DNA of 64,000 nucleotides from Clitopilus passeckerianus (Eukaryota; Basidiomycota; Agaricomycetes; Agaricales; Entolomataceae). The stretch lies in the NCBI GenBank assembly GCA_944990035.1, contig CALYLX010000040.1:434001-498000 (forward strand). The letters run 5' to 3'. Below are positions 1 through 13,005 of the stretch, piece by piece. The notes beneath the pieces were generated by a model. The model was not told where the DNA came from. It searched no databases and saw only the letters and a program-made list of their open reading frames with translations. The translations under genes were made by a program, and so were the position numbers. Positions within the stretch are counted from its first letter, which is position 1; the number at the start of each line of letters is the position of its first letter.

Positions 1-3000
1 GCTTGTCGTTTGTCGGCATAGGATTGACGTAGACGACGTCTCTCCCCTTCTCTTATCGTCCGTAGCGGTACGCTCTCCCATCGCCACCGCGAACAGGATC
101 ACCTGTCAGACCGCTACCAAACCGCTCATAGGCGTGAACGCTTGTTAGGCTGTGAGCCCCGGTTGGAAGGACGGTTTGGAGAGGGAGGTGGCCAGGAGAT
201 GGTTGCAATATGTGCACGGCGATGATGTAGATGCAGCGTCAACCTCACCGTCGGCCCCTCAATCACGATACCATGTTTCCCTCCCTCTTTTCGCCTGTCT
301 ATACCCTCTGTCCTTCGCCAGCCTCTCTCTCATAGCCTCAACACGACCAAAGTCGATAATGCTCCAAGGGCTCCAGCAGTCGGTGGAACGGCGTAAGTCA
401 TTGTATGAACTGCCCGGATATCCCCTCCGTTCAAGATTCACAGTCGTCGAGGTACCAGCATCGACCTCGGGGAAGTGATGGGGTATGTGAAGGCACGGAG
501 GGTGTAAGAGGTAGGGATGTGGGAAGAACATGGCTTGAGCTTCAAAACCAGCCAAGATCGACGTAAGCGATGTCGTGTTGGCTATGTATGCCAGTGGATG
601 TCCTGGCCATAAGGACAGGGTGAGGCATGAAAACCGGGTGACGTTCATCGACTTGCCGACGGTCTTTCGGTTAGGGATTAGTGGAGGAGGGGTCCAGTGG
701 TCGGGTCACCGAGACCGATGAAGAGATTGGACCATTCGGTGTACGACCAGCGAGGCCCAGCTCGTTTTGAGGCGACCAGCAACGTCCTATTGATCGTGAC
801 ATCTGCTGTACTCATGCTGATGTATATGCCTTTTCTCGGAATCGAGAAGACATCGAGCTTGTGCTGGTCGAGCTTGCTGAAGAGTGGCTTACGGGGTGGT
901 GGGTACTAATGGGTCACCGGGGGTATGAGCAGTTGAAATGGTGTGAATACAGATGCGAGTGGAGTGCCTGCAGCGGAGTACTGTCGTTTGGGGGTGGTTA
1001 GGCAGGGCCACGAGCTTGCGGAACGTGGAAAGCCGGACATATGCTGCATTGAGGGAGAACGAAATGCACCGATTGTCGTCGGCGTGATGTCGAACCCGGG
1101 AGTCTAGTAGATGGCGAAGAAGGCAAGGAAAGATTGCCGTCAACGAGGCCGATGCAGAGCTAGTTTGTATAGTTCGAGCGGCATGGAGTGCTACTTTGAG
1201 AGGGGATGTTCCTGTGAGTACTTGGTCAGTTGAGTGCTCTCTCGCTCAATCAAGGGAAGGTGATCGAGCAGAGGGCGAAGGAAGAAACAACGATGGAAGG
1301 ATGAAAGAAAGAAGGTAGCAGGGATGAGAGAAGGATGAAAGAAAAGATATGCACCTGGGTGGAAGTCACCTAGGTGCTCGTGGCCCCGACCCCTGTCATC
1401 TCCTTCCCCCGCTATCCAAGGGTATGAAAGAGGATGTTCGCGTAATGTTGCTCACAAGGCAAGCTGGCCATCTGTGAGGGCGAGTTAGTCGATGTATGCG
1501 CGACGCAGTCACAATCAGGGAGGGAAAGATAAGAAAAGGCACCGTAAACAGGGAACAGAAAGCCCGGAACAATGAAGAGAGCGCGAAACGAAAAGAAAAA
1601 GTGACGTACTCATTCATGATATCCAGCTGGAGGACGAAAAGATACGAGGTGGGCTCGGTTGACTCGTTCCTGTGAGTGTATAGTTAGTTGTTTGTTCTGG
1701 TTGCTCAAGAGAAGGTGATAGACGAATGAAGAGGAATGAAGGAGAACGAAGGAATTAAAGAGGCATGGATAGAGGAAGGCCAGACGAAAAGAAATGTACC
1801 TGAATGCAATTATGACGTCGATTAAACCTCCTTTATTCTTCTCGATGCTGTCCATTTTCTGCACTATCTGGTTCGCAGCAATGGTCTTCACTGATGATTC
1901 TGACTATAGTGAGGCTGGTATATGAAAGTGCGAGTCAGTCAGTAATTCAGCGATCAAGTAGGAACGAGAGAAAGTACACTGGAGAAGGGAGGAAGATACC
2001 ACCGAGAGGAGAAGAATAGATAGATAGAAGAACATAGAAGAGAAGAGAATCCGTACCGATTCATGTCCATGAATATTCGCTCTAACAATTCCGATTACTT
2101 GACGAATTTTGGAAAAATTTCTTGTTCATACTCCTGGAAGGACTTCGTTCCCATATGGCCAATGTATAGTGTATACTGGAGTCGGTACATATTAATTCCA
2201 GAATCCAGTTGGGCCACCGACGGAGAAGAATGGTATCGGCAAGAAAGAGATAATGTCCGTGTGCGTATGTTTGTCCCGACCTTTTCTCTAAACTTGAACG
2301 TCGTTCCACACCAAGTATCAGCTTTCGGCTTTTCTTCTCTCAACTGGTTCCTTGATACTCCTCGCTGGAGATTACTCTGCTTGGGAGTATTGGACATGAC
2401 GGTCTACCACCACCCTTGCATGGTGCCGAAGAGGAAAGTGGCCCAAATGCGCCAACGCCAAACCGAAATGAGCAAAAGCAGATAAACTTCGAGGCTCGCG
2501 GAAATGGTGTAGAGCCCAACGAAGGAGTAACACTCCCGCAGCAATTCGGTTGACCATACCCAAGGAGATGCCGGATAGGATTTGGGCAGTTGTCGTACCG
2601 GCATTCCATTGAGACTTTTTGCCGGCCTTGGAGTTATTCCAAACGAAGGAGAAACTTTCCAATCTCCAGCTGAAAGCGTGCTGTTTTGCTTTCTACTTCT
2701 CATGTGCTGGGAGAAAGGCTCGTTTACAGCTTGCGGTGCCACGGTATGCATCTCAACCTGTTTGCTGGATTCGTTATTGACTGGAACTATGCACAGACGC
2801 CCTTATGAACCTCCTGAAGAACCCAAGGAATCACGAGGACCACAATATCAGCAACAGATCTTGCACGGAATACGAACCATCGCAGCTCAGAGGCATCATG
2901 ACGCCAATTAGCGACCGTAGACCCGGTAAAGGTAGGCATTAACTCAACCTGATTCAAAAATATCGACTTACGGTGTACTGGCCTTACAGGGATTCGCCGC

Positions 3001-3030
3001 CTTTGGAGCGAAGAACAACCAAGCAACTGG
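1..3030. other. No recognisable intact gene
   Basis: I find no protein family here on either strand. The minus strand between about 1930 and 1390 has the look of short exons separated by pyrimidine-rich introns: an intron-like stretch starting GTACATTT near 1801 and ending CACAG near 1673, then another starting GTACGTCA near 1613. The joined exons give only some 30-60 residues before a stop, with no similarity I can name. Similar intron-like tracts starting GTGCAT and ending CACAG occur near 1350-1215 and again near 11515-11375. These could belong to a poorly conserved spliced gene or a non-coding transcript. Confidence 0.3.
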
Positions 3031-3039
3031 TATCGCCAA

Positions 3040-4380
3040 ATGAACCGAAACTCCGTGAAGCAGAGAAGATTCTCAAAGAGTCCGACTGGTGCTCTTGATG
3101 CTCCAAGCCACAAGGAAGTCAAGAAACTCATTTTCAAATTCCTGAAAAGCGGTCGTGGAGCGGAGATATTCGACAGAATCCTCAACGATATTGCGGAATG
3201 GATTTCTGTAAGTAGGAGCTACATTCATTACCTTTAACACGACTACTGACAACGAATTCATCTTCTAGATTCCTTATGCACAACAGGCCGACAGTACAAC
3301 ATCAACTGTCTCCTTCGGGAGTGCGACAGAGCTGCTTGTAACGTCGCGAATCCTTGATGTGATGGAATGGCTGTTTCAGGAGTTTGAGGCGAGTAGTGAG
3401 GTCGGATGAAGACATGACGCCGTATTTGAGGAGTAGGACTGAGACTTAGGCGTTCCGGGCGGAAGAACAGATTGTCGAGAAAGCGAAGAGAAGAGGCTGG
3501 TTGAGGAAGGTAGGATATTATTTCTTTCCTAAGTCCCTGTGACGCCTGTGCTGAATGCTTGTTTGGATAGGTTTCCACTCGCCGAGCTGCATACGAATAC
3601 AGTCGCCAGGCAGCTTAATCGTGGATTGCAACCAATGCGGCCCAGGAGCATGCCCTCCAACGCATCAAGATGTACCCTCAAGCTTGGAGGGAACTCGTCA
3701 TGGTGACTCTCGTATGGGTTACTCGTTCAACGCAGCGCCTGTCTATCAGATAACCACGACATGTATTGGCCACCCGACTTGGGGTTGAAAACATCGAGGA
3801 ACGCATTATGTCGATGCCAACACCCTCATTTGCATGTGTTGGTCTGGTCATTATTCGAAAACTATGAATATCCGTAAGTTACTTGTCTAGCTTATAGGTC
3901 GTACGCTGACCACCAATTCTCTTAGATTTCACGGCTTTCTCGACAACCCTCATACTCTGGCCCAATACTTCTCCGGCGCTGAAGAGGCAATATCTAGGAT
4001 CTGCCTCACGTGCCTACCCCTCCCATCATCCATCCGCTTCATGAAGGCCGTGAAACACTCAACACCACCATTCCGCCGTCGACTATGCAGTCCAGGCTTT
4101 AGCTCTTCATGCTCACGATCAAGCCGACTACAAGCAACGACATAGCAGTTCATTTGTGCTGCACCTACATACTTGGGCCGGATTCATTCCACCTCTTGGC
4201 CATCCTCCAATTGTCGCCAAATCCCCCGTTTTCTCGGCAAGATACTCCAAGCTGGTGACCGGGCTACTCGACCTTCTAGATGCCCTCGAGGAAGTTCGCC
4301 CGGCTACATTGGTCCTTCAAGCGATGTTATGCTGCTCCAAGACGCAGCCTGGCTTCCCAACTGGCTGGATCAATGGAAGG
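3040..4380 (+). pseudogene. Degenerate spliced gene remnant, family unknown
   Basis: An ATG at 3040 opens a 56-codon stretch (start MNRNSVKQRRFSK) ending at a clean intron (GTAAGT at 3208, TAG at 3268). The second exon stays in frame for about 40 codons (IPYAQQADSTTSTVSFGS and on) and then meets a stop. Further coding-like pieces follow in changing frames, for example AFRAEEQIVEKAKRRGWLRK near 3450-3510, MYPQAWRELVMVTL near 3670 and FHGFLDNPHTLAQYFSGAEE near 3930-3990. Intron-like junctions survive between them, but stops and frame changes interrupt the reading. This fits a decayed gene. I do not recognise the family, and an unusual multi-exon gene cannot be fully excluded. Confidence 0.35.
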
Positions 4381-4975
4381 GATGCGGAGGGATGCACGAC
4401 ATGGGGATTACACATGGCCATGAAGAAGTCGTGGCCGGCTTTTTCCACCCAGACCGATGGATAACGAAGGTCGAACACCACCAGACCATGCAGCTTGGGT
4501 GACCATCACGATGAAGAAATGGCAGCGCTCTTGCTCAACTGCAGTAGGGTCAACCTCATTTTGACGGAGACCAGGCAAGTGAATGCCCGTTCATATCATA
4601 TCAGCAGTTTTTCTCCGCCATGAAGACGCTGTAGCATTCTTGTTCAACCCGAACGATATCAATATCAACTTGGGGAGTAATGGAGGAAGGACAACGCAGC
4701 TGCAGGAGGTCGGAAAGGAGTCTCCCCTACTAGGTCATGCGAGCATCACTCAATTTCGGCTGGCTGGCACCCCAAGGAGCAACTGCCCTTACTCGAACCG
4801 TCGTCAAAGGGACAGCACCAGCATATGCTGCTAAACCGGTCATCGATGTTCTTCTATCAATCTGCTGGACAATGAGGGGCGTATCGCGCTCCTCTATGTT
4901 CAGAAGAGAGCACGGATGACCTGCGCTGGGAGGAAGCTTGCGAATTGCTTCAAAAGGCGGAATGAGACAGGCACT
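4380..4975 (+). pseudogene. Ankyrin-repeat relic
   Basis: Pieces of ankyrin repeats are readable in more than one frame: GHEEVVAGFF near 4420, HDEEMAALLLNCSRVNLIL near 4510-4565 and HEDAVAFLFNPNDININL near 4620-4675, the last followed by a GSNGGRT turn. These match the GH-xx-VV-xLLL and N-x-D-x-x-G-R-T signature of ankyrin arrays. The frame shifts at least twice and no upstream NACHT or start codon is joined to them. It lies just upstream of an intact NACHT-WD40 gene, and a similar relic lies downstream at 12540-13005. The source was probably an ankyrin-repeat receptor or a similar scaffold protein. Confidence 0.5.
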
Positions 4976-5421
4976 AGTCGAATTTCATTCATGATTTGTT
5001 GGTCCTTTCCCTCGCCATTTTGTCCAATTGACGAGTCTCTTCTATATTCTACTTACGTTTGTTATTGGGGCTGTACTGCTTATTACCCACATTCGAATTG
5101 TACCTAGAACAACCAATACGTACCTGTACCACAGTTCCAGACTCACGTACAACCTACAGTCCTGTTCTGTCAACTTGTACAAGAACTTGTGTCTATACCG
5201 CAATCGTACAATGTGAGCTATCCTATTTCGCGACTCCTCCTGTTACATCAGGCTCCCGCATCCTTTTTCCATTGGTGAGGGCTACATATGCTATTTGGTC
5301 GGTGGATGGGGGTCAATGGGATAGTTTTGATCATGTGAATCCTGTGTTGGGCGCTTAGCTGGGTAACCACATGTTCTGATCTCGAACGAGCATCTCAATT
5401 CTCCCTACACTGTTCACCGCC

Positions 5422-8400
5422 ATGCCCAAGTTTTCCCGTCATTTCCCTTTTGTCAAGGCGGGACCCAAAGATGACCAAGCCAGCAGATCCCCAGCACCGT
5501 TTACGGGTCCACCCTTATCAGAAAGGGCCCAGACTCCAACGAGTCGCTCTGAAACACCTCTGCTGCAAAATGCACGTCAACGATCCGTCGCACATGTCTC
5601 AAGTTCCTCGAACGAACCAGTCTCTCGTCCAATTCCTGGCCCTCATATTAACTCGAACTTCACGAAGAACCGGCTCGCCGCTAATGGAGACATCAACATT
5701 AAAAACGTAGTCAAGGTCAATCCAGATACGCCGACATTGGTAAGTATGTCACCCAAAATAACATTTCTTGCTGGTACTAACGGAGAGTAGGTCCGCCTGA
5801 AGGAGCTTCTTAATCCAATCAGCGCAGCATACGACTCTTACGAAGCGGACCAACGATCCAAATGCTTCGAAAATACCCGCGTAGAGCTATTGAGCAACAT
5901 TGAGGAATGGTTTAGTGGGAGTGGCGATCAACCACCGATATACGTGCTGGACGGAATAGCTGGCATAGGGAAATCAACAATCGCGCAGACCGTAGCTGAG
6001 CGAGCAGCTCGACTGGATCGGCTTGGCGCCAGCTTCTTCTTCACCAGGAATGACGTAGAACGGATGGTTGCAAAACATTTCTTCCCTACCATCGCATATC
6101 ACCTTGCTCGCTACAACGAAACCTTTGCTGGTCGGATTACCCAGGCAGTAGAACAGGACCCAGACGCCGCGCAGAAAGGTCTCCTGCAGCAACTTCAGCT
6201 CCTCATCCTCTCCCCGCTTCGGAGTCTGCTGACCCAGAAGGGCCACCCCATCCTCATTGTTATTGACGCGCTCGACGAATGTAAAGACGACGAGGCTGAA
6301 TCACTCTTAACACTCCTTGCCCAACATATCCGCCATCTACCCCAACTCAGGATACTTATTACAGCTCGCCCAGAACGGCATATTCGAGATATTCTACAGG
6401 AAAATCACAACCACGAACTCTTCCATCTGCACGACATCGACGACTCGATTGTACACTCCGATATTCGCCTATACCTCTCTTTTACCTTGTCCACCGAACA
6501 AGTTCAGAAGGTTTTCCCTAAACGTCAACCTCCATGGCAACCTAGTAGAAATGACATGGACATGCTATGCGGCATTGCCGGGAAGCTCTTCATCATCGCA
6601 TCCACCGCAACAAAATTCATTCTTGATGATAGGGGCTTAGGACCAGATGTGCAGCTCGCATGCATCCTTGATGGCGTCTCAGCTAAAGACTTCTCCGGCT
6701 CAGAGCAAACAGACGTGATGGACAAATTCTACATCCAGATCATTCGCGCCGCTATCCCAGCAGGCCCAACCAAACTGGTCGAACATTGGGTTGCTCGCTA
6801 TCAAATGGTCATTGGAGCAATCATTGTGCTCCAAACGCCGTTGCCTTGTCGGATTCTAGCCCAAATACTTCATGGGAAGCTCGAAGTAACCCCCGCTTTT
6901 ATCGACGAAGCCCTAGTCCGGCTCCACTCTCTGGTTGCGCCTGGTGGTGGCGGTGAGGACCTCACATTTCGGGTGCATCACAAGTCATTCCCGGATTTCA
7001 TCACGAACGAAGATCGTATCAAACGTTCGATGAGTCATTTGAAGACCGTGGACATGTTAAATGTTGTTCCATCCTTGCTTATAGACTCAGAAGAGCATCA
7101 CCTGCGGCTAGCGAAGGCATGCTTCCGTGTCATGGATCAGAAGCTGAAGTGGAACATGGCCAACCTCTCTCCTGAGGAATGGTACAAAGACAAGGCGAAC
7201 GTTCCCTATCTCACGCAGCAGCTTATTGCTGATGAGCTTGCATACGCTGCCACGCATTGGTCCTCCCACCTACATGCTGCAGGATGTGTTGCTCATCAAG
7301 CGGAGAGTGACCTTATGAACTGGGCGACCAAACACATTCTCACGTGGCTGGAGGTGATGTGCATCCTAGATAACATTGGGAAGACATATGAAATGTTGGA
7401 GAACACCCTTGGCACCATGGTGAGTAATGCCTTGCAAATTCCGCTGACTGAATTTATCACGAATTGCCAAATACTAACTAGCCATGTCACAGGAGGCTCA
7501 TGCTGAAAGCTGGCCAGAGGAGAGTAGGATCCGAGAGTTACTCTCTGATGCTAGTCGATTTGTGCTGCAAAGTGGTGAAAGTCTCAAGTTGTCACCAATG
7601 CATGTTTATTGGTCAGGCATGCCATTTGTACCTGGCAAATCGGCAATATTAAGCACCTACCGAGAAGCGATCAATGCAAGGGTTCTAGCTGGGAGTCAAG
7701 AACAGTGGGATTCTGCACTTCTTACCATGACGGGCCACTCACAGCTGGTGAAAGCTGTCGCATTCTCCCCCGATGGCTCAAGACTTGCATCGGCATCCCG
7801 GGACAAGACAGTGCGGCTGTGGGATGGAAAGACGGGGGTGCATATCACTACCCTTGAAGGCCATTCCAATTGGGTCAATGCTGTCGCATTCTCTCCCGAT
7901 GGCTCAAGACTTGCATCGGCATCAGATGACAAGACAGTGCGGCTGTGGGATGGAAAGATGGGGGTGCATATCACCACCCTTGAAGGCCATTCTTCTTCGG
8001 TCAATGCTGTTGCATTCTCTCCCAATGGCTCAATACTTGCATCGGCATCAGATGACAAGACAGTGCGGCTGTGGGATGGAAAGATGGGGGTGCATATCAC
8101 CACTCTTGATGGCCATTCCAGTTCGGTCCAGGCTGTCGCATTCTCTCCCGATGGCTCAAGACTTGCATCGGCATCTTGGGACAAGACAGTGCGGCTGTGG
8201 GATGGAAAGATGGGGGAGCATATCACCACCCTTGAAGGCCATTCATATTCAGTCAATGCTGTTGCATTCTCTCCCAATGGCTCAATACTTGCATCGGCAT
8301 CAGATGACAAGACAGTGCGGCTGTGGGATGGAAAGATGGGGGTGCATATCACCACCCTTGAAGGCCATTCTTCTTCGGTCAATGCTGTTGCATTCTCTCC

Positions 8401-9859
8401 CAATGGCTCAATACTTGCATCGGCATCAGATGACAAGACAGTGCGGCTGTGGGATGGAAAGATGGGGGTGCATATCACCACCCTTGAAGGCCATTCATAT
8501 TCGGTCAATGCTGTCACATTCTCTCCCGATGGCTCAAGACTTGCATCGGCATCTTGGGACAACACAGTGCGGCTGTGGGATGGAAAGATGGGGGTGCATA
8601 TCACCACCCTTGAAGGCCATTCCAATTGGGTTAATGCTGTTGCATTCTCTCCCAATGGCTCAAGACTTGCATCGGCATCAGATGACAAGACAGTGCGGCT
8701 GTGGGATGGAAAGATGGGGGAGCATATCACCACCCTTGAAGGCCATTCCGAAGAGGTCAATGCCATTGCATTCTCTCCCGATGGTTCAAGACTTGCATCG
8801 GCATCAAGGGACAAGACAGTGCGGCTGTGGGATGGAAAGATGGGGGTGCATATCACCACCCTTGAAGGCCATTCCAATTGGGTCGATGCTGTTGCATTCT
8901 CTCCCGATGGCTCAAGACTTGCATCGGCATCCCGGGACAAGACAGTGCGGCTGTGGGATGGAAAGACGGGGGTGCATATTATCACCCTTGAAGGCCATTC
9001 CGATTCGGTCAATGCTGTCGCATTCTCTCCCGATGGCTCAAGACTTGCATCGGCATCAGATGACAACACAGTGCGGCTGTGGGATGGAAAGACGGGGGCC
9101 CATATCACCACCCTTGAAGGCCATTCCAATTGGGTCAATGCTGTTGCATTCTCTCCCAATGGCTCAAGACTTGCATCGGCATCTTGGGACAACACAGTGC
9201 GGCTGTGGGATGGAAAGACGGGGGAGCATATCACCACCCTTGAAGGCCATTCTGAAGACGTCAATGCCATCGCATTCTCTCCCGATGGCTCAAGACTTGC
9301 ATCGGCATCAGATGACAAGACAGTGCGGCTGTGGGATGGAAAGACAGGGGTGCATATCACCACCCTTGAAGGCCATTCCAAGGAGGTTAACGCTGTCGCA
9401 TTCTCTCCCGATGGCTCAAGACTTGCATCGGCATCAGGTGATAAGACCGTGCGGCTGTGGCATCATCAATACGCTTCCCGCTTTGTATTCTCCGAAAGCC
9501 ATCTGGATTCAATTCAATCCCTTGCCATCTTCCCCGATATTTCCCTCTCATCTTTACCACCTGATTTGATCAACAACTCTGACATTGTTGGTCCGAATCC
9601 TACTTCCTCTAAATCATCAGTTTATTCCATGCATGCAATGCTAACAGTTCGCCGAAAGAATCCTTCCTTGTCCGGCTTGATAGTGATAAAACTGCAAGCG
9701 GACGGGAAGTACCTCACCTTCCCCATCTGCTGGTTTCCGCCACATCTCACTGTACTTGCAACTTCACTGGATCCTACCGGCACATTGGTTGCAGTAGGTT
9801 GTATAGATGGACGTGTGCTTCTCCTTGACATATCTGCAGTACTAGTGTCTCTCCCTTGA
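5422..9859 (+). CDS. NACHT-WD40 NOD-like receptor
   Basis: Three exons (5422-5739, 5791-7419, 7493-9859) join in phase 0 to about 1437 residues. Residues 1-106 are a short disordered N-terminus without a recognised effector domain. A NACHT domain follows, with Walker A GIAGIGKST near residue 161 and Walker B LIVIDALDEC about 90 residues later, then a helical winged-helix-like region. The C-terminus holds 14 WD40 repeats of exactly 42 residues, then a degenerate further blade. STAND NTPases of this type act as cytosolic sensors: ligand binding to the repeats triggers NTP-dependent oligomerisation, and members such as HET-E/D/R control heterokaryon incompatibility in ascomycetes. The gene is intact, unlike the ankyrin relics on both sides. 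Its ligand and output are unknown. Introns are 51 and 73 bp. Confidence 0.9.
7733..9496 (+). repeat. 14 tandem 126-bp WD40 repeat units
   Basis: Fourteen units of exactly 126 bp (42 codons), each starting at the Gly-His-Ser of a WD blade, run head to tail inside the receptor's last exon. Most bases are identical between units, including synonymous positions, which indicates recent exchange between units. Differences cluster at a few codons: the two after GHS, the N/Q/D/K before AVAF, D or N before GS, R or I after GS, the residue after ASAS (R, D, W or G), K or N before TVRLW, and T/M and V/E/A around the last Gly. Units 3 and 6 are the same protein sequence except near the end. Fourteen blades equal two seven-bladed propellers. 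The repetition also keeps other frames open, producing long spurious ORFs. Confidence 0.93.
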
Positions 9860-12539
9860 ACTATTTCTGTTGTCTCAAACATCTGCCTCACTTCCATGCA
9901 CCAGATATAATTTCATTTATACATATACCAGGATATCATATGCAGACTATATTTAGGTATGCCTATACATGCTTTCTCCATTGACTACAGTTCTTTGTAA
10001 ACCGATACAAATATGCCTGAGTATTGACACTCCCGAATGTTTGTTGTCCGACAAACATCACCGGTCTCAGCAACAACATGTTTATCATCGTTGCCAGTTT
10101 CAATTCAGCTCCTTCTGTGGAAGCAGAGTAGTTGAATGAGAGACCTGGGATACCAGGTTTTGCTCCCTGTTATGAAGGCCGTGGTGATCGCGGAGGCGGG
10201 AGAACGGGAACGGAGGGACTTGCATGGACAATGCGTCTCAGGTGTGTGGTGGTGGAAGGAATACGTGGTTGATATAGCCATACCCAAAAGGAGTCGGGGG
10301 AGAAGAGGCATCCGCTCAAAACTGAAAGCCGCAAGCTTCGTCGTACTGTGACTTCATCCTATCCACCGAACGTCTGCCTTGCCGTTGATTTAAGATGCTT
10401 TGAAAGAATTTTGGACATCGAGCTTCACAACGTCGCTGTCACCCTCTCAATATCTCCATACCACGACTTCCATCCCCTCTCATTCCAGCTTCCTCTATAC
10501 CCGCCCTACGCTGCCAACCCCCGTTTAACGGCCACCAAAGAACAAGGATGCGCGACACCTTCGAGGAAAGGAGAAAGCCTTGGGAGGAGCTGCTCTCCTT
10601 TTCTCATTCGTTCCAAGTCACTGCTTGTCGACGTCCTTCTAGCCACCTGATGAACATTGTGGAATGGGTCGAACCATGGAGGAAGGGTTTAGCAAGGTAG
10701 GGACTCGACGAAAAACGTGCTATTTCGAGCAACGTATCTCCTCGCCATGAATGCAGGTCGGAGCACGAAGCCTGATGCACGAACGTGATACAGCGGGCGC
10801 TGCTTCTTTGGCTCTTGGTTCCCAGACAGATTCGGAATCGGCGGAGGTAGGTGTCGGAGATGGGGAGGGCAAGCCGAGCGGTCTGTGCTGACATGGTGCC
10901 AATCGATAATGGCCTCCTGTATTCATATAGCTATAGGTTCTCGGGGTTGATGGATTGAGTAGGCGAGCCTGCTTGTGTTGGCCGAAGTCTTGGTTGAAGA
11001 CTGTTCTTTGGGGTGGCGAATACTATTCACGACCGTCGGAATGGTAGCTGGCAGGGAAAATGGTTTCAAGGTGGGGTAAGGTCGACAAGCGGATCGAGGC
11101 TCTTCTGTGAAGGACCGGTATCGTCGTTTGAGGGTGAGTAACATTCGAAACCGGAAGGTGGCGTAGGCGTTGAGAGAATATTTGACCTCATGTCCTTGGT
11201 TTGGCCAAGCTCGAAGCTCCAGGCACGTAGTAGGTACTGGGAGGGAACTGGTTTCGAGTTTGGACTGAATGTTCCGCCAGATGGAGAAGAAGATGAAGAA
11301 ATGTTCGCCATCAACGAGACGGATGGAAAGTTGATATGTAGCCCGAACGACGAGAGTAGGCTGCTCCAACAGTCCTTGTCCCTGTGAACGCGTTATCAGC
11401 AATTTATTCTCTACATTATTCATGAGAAAATAGAGATAGAAAATAGGAGAGGAAGGGCGGTAAAAGGAGCGAAGGAGGTAGGAGAAGAAAAGACGAAGGG
11501 AGGAGAAATGTATGCACCTGCACAGAATCATGGCGGCTTTCGAGATAGGCAATCGCGAGGCCAGCTCCTACCATTCATCCTCTACCATCGAGGCGGATGA
11601 ATGGTGTCCGTGCGCAATTGCACATAGTAGTGGTCCGCGGTACGGATGGTGACCAGCCAAGCTTAAGCTTAGGCTGAACGTTGACGTCTCTCGCGCTGTC
11701 GTGCGTTTGGTTTGGCAATGTTGGAGATTCTCCTGTGGGCTCGTCGATGAGTTGTTTGATAAATGGAGTAGAGTCAAGGAAATCAGACAAACCCGTACAC
11801 AGCGATCATCTGCCTCCTGCTCGCAATTGGCCCGAGACAGCTGTTGCTCGCCAGATTGACGCCCTGCGTGTGTCCGGCATATATGTCTTGACCCCTGAGG
11901 AAGACATTTTAAAGGGTTATTCTGTGCGCATTGCGTTAGCTATCGTGGTGATGCAAGCAGGGAAGAAGAAGGAAGGTAGAGTGATGAACGGGGCAAGAAC
12001 AACAAAAGAGAACGATGGGCCCTCGAATACACATGTAGCTGAAGTGGCCAATACGAACCTGGACTGTGCAAATATGCTTGAAAAAGTTTTTACTTGGAGG
12101 GTCCTGAGGCCGCGTCCACTATTCAATGTCCAATTTGGGAGCGCGGTAACCAGTAAATAAGTTAGGCTACAGGGAGCCCAGAAGAGCGAAATGCGGATGG
12201 ATAGCTATAGGAGCCTTGTCTGCGATTTTTGTGCACAGAGCCAGTGCAACATCCATGACGTGACCATTTTGCTCGCGTCCGTCACAGCCTCACGTGTCGT
12301 TACTTTCCTTCCTCGTGAGAACCTCCTTCCTCTTCCTTCAGAGTCTTCGATGGGCTTTCCTTCCTTCCGTCTTCTGGGTCCGCCCACTGAAACAATCAAC
12401 ACACCACTCACTCTCACAACACGGCGGTTTCCCAATGACAAGCACCTATACGGCAGGACACTACCGGCACCGACTCATACACCCACTTTCCCCCATTCCC
12501 TGACCTGCTGCACATTGTTCTTATCCCTTCAAGATCTGC
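9860..12539. other. No recognisable gene; weak spliced candidate on minus strand
   Basis: The first 250 bases are AT-rich 3' flank of the receptor. On the minus strand, an ATG at 11790 opens about 70 codons. Further down, an exon ending CTGTGCAG near 11517 can be joined across a roughly 135-bp pyrimidine-rich intron (GTGCATAC to TTCACAG) to an open stretch down to 10923. The predicted peptide resembles nothing I know. A plus-strand open stretch at 11681-12160 is equally anonymous. I would treat all of them as unproven. Confidence 0.25.
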
Positions 12540-13005
12540 TGGAGTGACCACGCAGTAGTAATGGAACTGCTGCTCAAATATGGCGGCATTTATGTCGACA
12601 TGCTGGAAAACAGAAGGAGGACACCCTCTGTCATGTTGATGAGGGTGGGCGCGTTGCGGCGGTCAAACTCTTGGTCAGCCACGATAATGTCAACGTCAAC
12701 TTGGAGGCCTCAAAAGGAGGACACCCTTGAGCCATGCAGCTGAGGGGCATGACGCAACTCCCCTCACTCATACCTTCGTCGGCTGGGAACCGAAGATTAG
12801 GGCTGCTCCGGCGTCTGACCTCAACACTGCTACTAGTAGAACAGTCATTGAACCTCTACTTTCACGAGACGACTTGGACATCAACTTGCCAGACAAAGGA
12901 GGACTTAGCCCACTCTTCTATGCTCGAAGATCGGCCGAGGACAACCACCGATGGGGGGAGATTTGCGAGTTATTTCGAGCAAGAGGAGCCGTGGACCAGG
13001 GCTGA
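12540..13005 (+). pseudogene. Ankyrin-repeat relic, downstream copy
   Basis: Ankyrin-like units are readable but in different frames: VVMELLLKYGG near 12560, AAVKLLVSHDNVNVNLEA near 12655-12710, then after a frame change LSHAAEGHDATPLTH near 12725-12770 and PLLSRDDLDINLPDKGGLSP near 12850-12910. A last half unit ends at ICELFRARGAVDQG and a stop. The pattern (LL-xx-x-D-V-x-V-N-x-x-D-x-x-G-x-T/S-PL) is that of tandem ankyrin arrays in fungal receptors. No start, NACHT or intact upstream exon is attached. With the 4.4-5.0 kb relic, it brackets the intact NACHT-WD40 gene. Confidence 0.55.

Noticed and set aside
7696..9569. Two very long open frames overlapping the WD40 repeats (561 codons on minus, 598 on plus frame 2)
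   Set aside because: They arise because the 126-bp unit is a multiple of three and free of stops in these frames; each is a repeated shadow of the real WD40 frame, which has proper domains and splice context.
1396..11552. Idea that the intron-like GTGCAT...CACAG tracts near 1215-1350 and 11375-11515 are copies of one gene
   Set aside because: Exons next to them share only short chance matches and no consistent reading frame; kept only as a remark.
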